From Candidatus Woesearchaeota archaeon (GTDB lineage Archaea > Nanobdellota > Nanobdellia > Woesearchaeales > 21-14-0-10-32-9), in the NCBI GenBank assembly GCA_003562145.1, contig PWWA01000013.1, positions 1 to 7,766 on the forward strand: DNA of 7,766 bases, written 5' to 3'. Position 1 is the stretch's first letter, and each line of letters starts with the position of its first letter. The translations under genes and the position numbers were made by a program. Of this stretch, positions 1 to 6,300 are shown piece by piece. The notes beneath the pieces were generated by a model, which was not told the DNA's origin, did no database searches, and saw only the letters and a list, made by a program, of their open reading frames with translations.

Positions 1-924
1 AAAAACGGTATTCCAATCCCTGTTATTAACCCTGAAACTTATATTGCCCAGGTAATTCCCAAGTGTCTCAAAGACACTATAATTCAGCTCAAGAGCACTG
101 CCAGAAACATTATAATAAGAAATATTAATCACCGGAGCCGTCAAGTCAACAGTGTAATTGAAAACACCACTAACATTAGAATTGCCAGCGTTATCAAAAG
201 CACGTAACACAACACTCACATTGCCCGTAACACTAACATCCTCAAAAGGAAAGAACTCAACTCCGCTCTCAAAAGCAACCCATTCTTCATCATTCACAGA
301 GTATTCAGCAGATCCAATGCCTGAAAAACCTGGTGTTATTAGCACTGTTAAGTTCTCGTGCTTTCGGACAAGGCTATTGTTTCCTGGCAGCAAAGACATA
401 TCAATAAAAGGTGGTGTAACATCAACTGTGAAATTCACGCTGGTTGAATTAACATTGCCATACGTATCATTAGCCCAAGCTGTTAAGGAATGGTTGCCCT
501 CAGGGAATACAATGAAAAAAGGCTCAGAAGCATTATATGTAATATTTTCGCTTTCATTCCAAGCAAACCAAATGCTGTCCTCATCATCACCAGAATAAGT
601 TATGTTAACAGATATATTAGTATTATTATAATAATCCTCTACTGGGGAAATAATGTGTATTCCCGGGGGGATAGTATTAACACTAAATGAAATACTAGTA
701 TAATTAATGTTTCCCGCGCTGTCGTTAACCCAGACAAACAATGTGTTATTGCCCTCGTTAAAATTAATCATTGAGGGAGACTCATAAGTCTCGTTTGTCC
801 CGTTAAAATTAAACCATGTGCTATTGTGGTTATCATCAGTTACTGATATGTTAAGGAGTATGCTCGCGTTGCTATACTTTCCCCCTTCTAATGGCGAAAT
901 AATAGTTATACTTGGCGGTGTTGT
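1..924 (-). repeat. Tandem Ig-like modules with Thr-Pro-Pro linkers in the protease C-terminal region
   Basis: Four successive units begin at bases 924, 675, 420 and 144 (residues 793, 876, 961 and 1053), giving periods of 83, 85 and 92 residues; the last is cut by the window edge. Each starts with a linker of the type TTPP, TIPP, VTPP or LTAP. The first two continue with a hydrophobic strand ending in IISP. The first three end in a strand pair with WVNDSAGN, WANDTYGN or RAFDNAGN and then an FxV/YTVD strand. The spacing and motifs match bacterial-type Ig-like domains common in archaeal cell-surface proteins. They probably serve as stalk or adhesive modules that place the protease away from, or on, the envelope. 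Sequons are very dense: I count 8 in residues 793-875 and 10 in 876-960. Confidence 0.85.
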
Positions 925-3300
925 ATCTATTGTAAAAATAGCCGTTTCCGAGTAGAATTCCTCGCCTAAGGTATTATTCGCATAAACCACTAACTCATAA
1001 GAACCGTCCTCCAAGCCAGTCACGTTGCTCGGAGTGCAGCCCGGAAGCGTTGTATTGGTCTCGTTAAGGCTGTCTTTAAGCTCGAACCAGCAACCATCTA
1101 GCTCTTGCGGGCTTGAAACGCTATAATCCAAGAAAACGTTGTCCGCAGTAAAATAAGAATTGTTTAACGGGTGGATTATTTCGATTGTGATATTCGATTC
1201 CATGACATTCACAATCCACTCTAAAGAATTGTTTTTTTCCCAGTTGCCAACAATAAAAGTCACATTGTAATCGCCGGGAGTTCTCTCGGATGCATTAAAA
1301 GTATACGCCTGAGCTGTTCCGTTAAGCGAACCGTTCACATGCCAATAATAGCTAAGAGTTAAATTATTGTTATCATAGCTTTCCTGCGTGAAATCAACAA
1401 CTCCTATTCTGGAAACAACAACAATCTCTTCAAGGGGCGAATAGCTTGTAATCTGCGGAGTAGAATTAATTATGCTGATGAAAAGAGTTAACTCATTTTC
1501 AAAATAATTGAGGGACTCATTATGCCTAAGCGTAACATTCCAATACCCCGGAAATCCAAAGAACACTTCCTCGGAAATATTAGGTGTGCCCGTGGCATTA
1601 ACACTGCCATTCAACAACAACTCCAACTCACTCTCTCCATCAAAAAGCAACCCGGTTATGTTAACCAATCCCGAATCGTTAATAGTAACGTTGCTTGAAG
1701 TTCCGTTCAAAAGCAAGCTTATATTAGGAAAAATTTTGTTAACAGAAAAATTTCTTGTTTCTTCACTAAAAAAACCATCAGTATTATTAGCCCATAAACT
1801 AACAATGTAATCCCCTGCATAAGAAGGCGTTAAATTAACCTCCCCAGTCTCATTAGTAGAATTGTACAGCAAAGTCCCATTCTCATAAGTAACATTAAAA
1901 ACAACTGAAGAAATATTATTCAATGCACTCCAATTAATATGAATGCTTTCCCCGAAATAAAGTTCTGAGACATTCAAATACAGCGTAAGATTAGGAGTTC
2001 CCGCCATTTCCATGATTGCTTGCAACACATCTATCCTTGAATAAGTCCTGGTAGAATCATTTATTTCCTTCCCCGTAGCATTAAGAATATCTTCCAATTC
2101 TTTCGGAGTCTTAGAACCCCCTGTAATTTCTAAGTATTGGCGCATTATCGCAATAGCACCAGAGACATGAGGAGTAGCCATGGAAGTGCCTGAAGATGTA
2201 GCGTATGATTCTGAAGGTGTTGATGAATTAATATTGCTGCCTGGAGCCGCGATTATATCTGTAAAGTTTATGTTTCTGAAGGCATAGCTTGCTATTGCAT
2301 CTGATTTATTTGTGGCAGTTACTCTCGTTGAATTAGTAATGCATGCAGGACTTGTAATTCCAGCTAGAGGGTTGTTAAACCCGTTCCCTGTGTTTCCTGT
2401 TGCGGTTACAACAGATATGTTTTTTGCTGTAGCTGCATTTATAACTTCAGCATAAGCGGGTCCTAATGCACTCTCGTTTTCATCACAATACGTGTAGTAT
2501 TGTCCTCCTCCTAGGCTCATGCTTATTACGGTTATGTTGTACTCTTCTGAGTTGTTAACACACCAGTCTATGCCTGAAATTACATCACCAGAATCTCCAA
2601 CACCTTTTCCATTTTCATCTTTCATTGCTTTTATTACGACTATGTTTACGTCTGGTGCTACTCCTTTTATGTTTCCGTTTGCTGCGGCTATTCCTGCTAC
2701 ATGTGTTCCGTGTCCGTTATCATCCATGCAAGCAGAGTTGTTTATCGTACAGTTTTGTACGTCTGCGCCATTATTTAAGAATCTGTATCCTGCTATTACT
2801 TTGTTTCCCCATCCTCCTCCGAGGTCTGAATGATTATAATCTACACCTGTATCAATAATGCAGATTGTTTGTCCTGCAGCTGTTAAATTAATTCCATCTA
2901 TTTGTAAATTCCATGTTTGGTCTGCGTTTATTAATGGAATTGAGTCTTGTAGTTGCGTGTAGACTTTGCCGGTTTTCATTATTCTTTTGATTAGTCCGCT
3001 TTCTATTAGTTCTTCTAGGTCTTCTTGTGTTAGTTCAGCTGAGAATCCGTTAAAAGATGTGTATTGGTGTCTGGTTTCTCCTCGCATAATTTTTTGTGTG
3101 GCTTGGCTTCTGATGCTTGAAGCGCTCATTATTCCTATTTGTCCTTTTATTTCTTTGGAGTCTTTTAGCTGTATGATTACGTTCACTGTTCCTTTTTCGT
3201 TTAGTTCTTCTAGTATTTCTGGGCTTATTTGTTGTGCGGTTGCTGTGCTGGTTAGCAGGACGAGTACGAGCAGGATTCCTAGGATTGGTGTTTTATTCAT
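1..3300 (-). CDS. Secreted subtilisin-like serine protease (peptidase S8) with tandem Ig-like modules; 3' end beyond the window
   Basis: An exported endopeptidase: 1100 codons are open with no stop before the window edge. Residues 1-22 form a signal peptide (ILGILLVLVLLTSTATA, likely cut before QQ). Residues about 25-115 resemble an I9-type inhibitory propeptide, with VNVIIQL and YTSFNGFSAELTQEDLEELI. The S8 catalytic domain spans about 118-432. D150 lies in IIDTGVD, H197 in NGHGTHVAGI and S373 in SSGTSMATPHVSGA, with N303 in TGNTGN as the oxyanion residue, so the triad is complete. From about 436 onward there are at least eight beta-rich modules of 83-92 residues, dense in N-x-S/T sequons. 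The start is chosen because ATG at 3300 is followed at once by the signal peptide and no in-frame start is seen just upstream. No membrane anchor or sorting signal is visible, but the C-terminus is missing. It follows smc on the same strand after 52 bases. Substrate unknown. Confidence 0.95.
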   Translation of the reverse strand, partial: MNKTPILGILLVLVLLTSTATAQQISPEILEELNEKGTVNVIIQLKDSKEIKGQIGIMSASSIRSQATQKIMRGETRHQYTSFNGFSAELTQEDLEELIESGLIKRIMKTGKVYTQLQDSIPLINADQTWNLQIDGINLTAAGQTICIIDTGVDYNHSDLGGGWGNKVIAGYRFLNNGADVQNCTINNSACMDDNGHGTHVAGIAAANGNIKGVAPDVNIVVIKAMKDENGKGVGDSGDVISGIDWCVNNSEEYNITVISMSLGGGQYYTYCDENESALGPAYAEVINAATAKNISVVTATGNTGNGFNNPLAGITSPACITNSTRVTATNKSDAIASYAFRNINFTDIIAAPGSNINSSTPSESYATSSGTSMATPHVSGAIAIMRQYLEITGGSKTPKELEDILNATGKEINDSTRTYSRIDVLQAIMEMAGTPNLTLYLNVSELYFGESIHINWSALNNISSVVFNVTYENGTLLYNSTNETGEVNLTPSYAGDYIVSLWANNTDGFFSEETRNFSVNKIFPNISLLLNGTSSNVTINDSGLVNITGLLFDGESELELLLNGSVNATGTPNISEEVFFGFPGYWNVTLRHNESLNYFENELTLFISIINSTPQITSYSPLEEIVVVSRIGVVDFTQESYDNNNLTLSYYWHVNGSLNGTAQAYTFNASERTPGDYNVTFIVGNWEKNNSLEWIVNVMESNITIEIIHPLNNSYFTADNVFLDYSVSSPQELDGCWFELKDSLNETNTTLPGCTPSNVTGLEDGSYELVVYANNTLGEEFYSETAIFTIDTTPPSITIISPLEGGKYSNASILLNISVTDDNHNSTWFNFNGTNETYESPSMINFNEGNNTLFVWVNDSAGNINYTSISFSVNTIPPGIHIISPVEDYYNNTNISVNITYSGDDEDSIWFAWNESENITYNASEPFFIVFPEGNHSLTAWANDTYGNVNSTSVNFTVDVTPPFIDMSLLPGNNSLVRKHENLTVLITPGFSGIGSAEYSVNDEEWVAFESGVEFFPFEDVSVTGNVSVVLRAFDNAGNSNVSGVFNYTVDLTAPVINISYYNVSGSALELNYSVFETLGNYLGNISFRVNNRDWNTVF
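925..1995 (-). other. Four divergent beta-sandwich modules linking the protease domain to the regular Ig-like repeats
   Basis: Between the catalytic domain and the regular Thr-Pro-Pro repeats I divide the chain at residues about 436, 524, 612 and 701. Each unit is roughly 80-92 residues and rich in alternating hydrophobic strands and N-x-S/T sequons. The third (612-700), with YYWHVNGSLNGT, YTFNAS and GDYNVTFIVGNW, looks like a PKD/Ig-type fold. The fourth (701-792) carries C737 and C755, the only cysteines I see after the catalytic domain, which could form a disulfide outside the cell. Module borders are judged by eye. Confidence 0.6.
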
Positions 3301-3352
3301 TGTTGGAGATGTGTTGAATGGGCCTGGGTTTTTATTGTTTTCGAGTTTTTCT
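3301..3352 (-). other. Intergenic gap between smc and the protease gene
   Basis: There are 52 bases between the smc stop (TAA at 3355-3353) and the protease ATG. On the minus strand the first half is A-rich and the second half C/A-rich. There is no oligo-T run of the kind that ends archaeal transcripts, no hairpin that I can see, and no Shine-Dalgarno-like GGAG or GGTG before the ATG (the preceding bases are CATCTCCAACA). Co-transcription with smc is possible, as is a short-leader transcript from its own promoter. Confidence 0.8.
3330..3343 (-). promoter_or_regulatory. Possible weak archaeal TATA/BRE-like element upstream of the protease
   Basis: The minus strand reads CGAAAACAATAAAA here. 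The ACAATAAAA part is a poor match to an archaeal TATA box, and the purine-rich CGAAAA before it could act as a BRE. Its centre is about 34 bases before the ATG, which would place transcription start some 5-10 bases before the start codon. That fits a nearly leaderless mRNA and the lack of a ribosome binding site. The match is weak and A-rich sequence is common here by chance. Confidence 0.25.
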
Positions 3353-6300
3353 TTAGACTTTTAGCGTGGTTACCTTGCTCACGCCGTGCTCGTCCATGCT
3401 CACTCCGTATAATGTGTCGGCTTCGCTTATTACGCCGTCGTTATGCGTTATTAGTATGTATTGGGCTCTTTGGCTGTATTCCCGGATGAGCTTGGCGAAC
3501 CTTTCAGAATTCTTCTTGTCGAGGGTGGCGTCTACTTCGTCTAAGACGTAAAACGCTGCGGGCTCATGTTCCTGGATGGCGAATAGGAATGCTAGTGCTG
3601 TCAAGGTTTTTTCTCCGCCGGACAGGCTTCTTATGTCCAAGTATTTTTTTCCGGTCAGCTTGACTTTTATGGTCATTCCGCCGTTGAACGGGTCTTTGCT
3701 GTCCTCTAATTCGAACGTCGCGGTTCCCTTGTTGCTTAGCATATTGAATATCTCCTTGAAATTATGGTTTACTACGTCATATGTTTTCATGAATAGTTCT
3801 TTTTTCTTGCTGTCCACTTCGTTTATCATTACGAGCACGTCCTCTTTTTCCTTGGAGAGCTTTTCTTTTTTCTCCATTAGCTTTGTGTATTCTTTTTCAA
3901 CGTTTTCGTATATCTCTAGGGCGCGCATGTTTACGGCGCCGATGTCTTCCATCATTTTTTCGAAGTCCTTTATTTCTTTCTCGATTTCCTCGATTGGCTT
4001 ATCTTTGTAAAGGGGTATGCCTTCATACGTTTTTTGCTCTTCTTCCAGGCCTGCGAGCTCTGCTTTTATCCTGGCGAGTTCCATGTTTTGGATGTTTATC
4101 TTCTGTTCCTGGCTCCTTACGCCGTCATTGTTTCTTAGTATTTCGTTTTCGTGCTTATTCATGTCTTCCTGGTGCTTGTTTCTTTTGTTGAACAGTTCTT
4201 TGAATTGTTCGTAGAACTTCTTTTCCTTGGCTTCCTTTGAAGCCAAGTCTTTTTCCTGTGTCTTTGTAAGTTTCTCTAGCTCTAATCTTTCGGTTTCAAA
4301 GTCTTTTTTCTCCTTATCGAGCTGCTTGAATATTTTTTGTATGTTTTCCTGTTCGGGGCCGAAGATGTTCTTTTTCTCGGATTCGCTTCTCTTTATGTCT
4401 GTTTCTAATTGCCTTATTTCTTCTTTTAGTTCTTGTTTCTTTTGCTCGTAACTGGTCAATTCGGCCAGCAATGCAGGGTTTCTTAGCTGGTTTATTTCTT
4501 CGCGGAGCTTTTGCTTTTTCATCTTTGTATTGGCCAGCTCCCTGTTTTTCTCGCTTACGTTTTCTGTTATCCTCTCGATTTCTTTGTCAGTTAAGTCTAT
4601 TAATTTTTTTAGCTCGTTCTTCTGGTTCCTGTCCGCGTTCATGTCTTCTGAGTCCAGCCGCAATGTTTTTTCTAGCTTTATGATTTCCCCTTCCAGGCTG
4701 GCTTTCAATGACCTCAGGTTTTGTATTAGCTCGTCGTTGTCCTTGCGCTTCTGTGTTACATTTGTCACTACGCTTTCGAGTTCCGTGATTTCTTTTTCCA
4801 GCCTATTCATTTCTTGCTGGGTTTCTTTTTCCATGAATCCAGAGCCAAGTCTATGCCTGTGGCCGCCTTGCATTGCACCGCTTGTCTCCGCTAAGTCACC
4901 TGTTAATGTTACCATTCTCTGGGTTCCGATGCCCATTTTCCTGGCAACGGATATGTCGTTCACGACTAGGGTGCTTCCGAATACGTATTGGAATGCTTTT
5001 TCGTATTTCTTATCATAAGAAACCAGGTTGATCGCGTAATCCACTACTCCTGAAGCGCCTGGTTTTCCGCTTGGGGTGGCTTGTCCTTTTATCTTGTTTA
5101 ATGGTATGAAGTTTGCTACGCCGAGCTTTTTCTGTTTGAGGTGCTCGATGCATTTCGCGGCTGTTTCATCAGTGTCGGTTATTATGCTTTTCAGCCTTGC
5201 ACCTGCGGCTGTTTCCAGTGCAACCGAATGCTCTTTTTCCACATTTCCCAGCTCCGACACGAGCCCGTGGACTCCTTTCCATCCCAGGCTTAGTATTGCT
5301 TGTATGGCTTGCCCGCCTGCTGCGTGCTCCCTTATCGAGGCCGTCCTGGCTTTTAGCTTGCTGTATTCTTCTTTCCTGCTTAAGAGTTTTGTGTGGGCGG
5401 TGCTTTGCTGGCTTGCGAGGCTTGAGTCTTCTGATAAAGCCTTGTTTAGGTCTGTGGCGGCTGTCTTGAATTCGTGTTTTAAGTGCTTGAGCTTGTCAAG
5501 GCTTTCCTTGTTCTCTTTCTCTGCTGATAGCAGCTTCTCAATTTTTTCGTCTATGCCTTGCAATTTGTTTTCCAGGCGGTCTTTCTCCCGTAGCTTTTCC
5601 TGCTGTTCTTCCCGTAGCTTGTTCACTTCATCCTGCAATGCCTCTATTTTCTTGTCTGCTTCCTCTATTTCCTTGTCTTTCTCGGAAGCGTTTTCCATTT
5701 TGTTCTTTTTCTTGAATGCTTCTATTTTCCCTTCTATTTTTTGTATTTCTTGCTCTTTAGCTTTTATTTCCTGCCTGGTTTTCTTGTCTGCTTCCTCGAG
5801 AATCCTGATTTTATTGGTGACATCCTTATTGCTTTCCTCGAGTTCTTTTTTCCTATTCGTGATTTTTTCAAGCTCTTGTTTTATCGTGGTTATTCTTTGC
5901 TTGTTAAGTGCTAAGTCAACTTTTAGCTTTTCGACTTCTTTGTGCAATGCCACTTGCTCTTTTTCGCCTTTTTCCTCTATTTCCCTGTTTATCAGGTCTA
6001 TCTCTTTTTTCTTTGCGCTTATCTTTTCTCTTAGGCCTTGTGTTTTTGATTCGAGTTTCTCTATGTCCTTTTTCATGGATTCGATTTGGGTTTCGATTCC
6101 GTCTTTTTTCTTTTCCCTGTCCTTGATTTCCTTGTTGTTCATCGTGGCCTTATTCCTTTTGATTTTGTCGTCTAAGTCCTTGAATTTCATGGCTTTGTTG
6201 CGGTCTCCTCTTAGCTCTTTCAGGTACGTTTTTCTTTCTGCGAGTATTATTTCGGCTTCATTCGTTTTTTCTTCTACTCTTTGCAGTTCCCGGAGTGCTT

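Noticed and set aside
158..598. Plus-strand open frame opposite the Ig-like modules
   Set aside because: The minus-strand protease frame is continuous here with conserved repeat motifs. The plus-strand product has no recognisable domain.
3301..3352. Intrinsic terminator after smc
   Set aside because: The transcribed strand sequence has A-runs, not T-runs, and no stem-loop is apparent.
2966..3364. Plus-strand open frame crossing the intergenic gap, hydrophobic product
   Set aside because: It lies opposite the signal peptide, propeptide and start of the protease. The hydrophobic look comes from the antisense of Glu/Lys/Ile codons.
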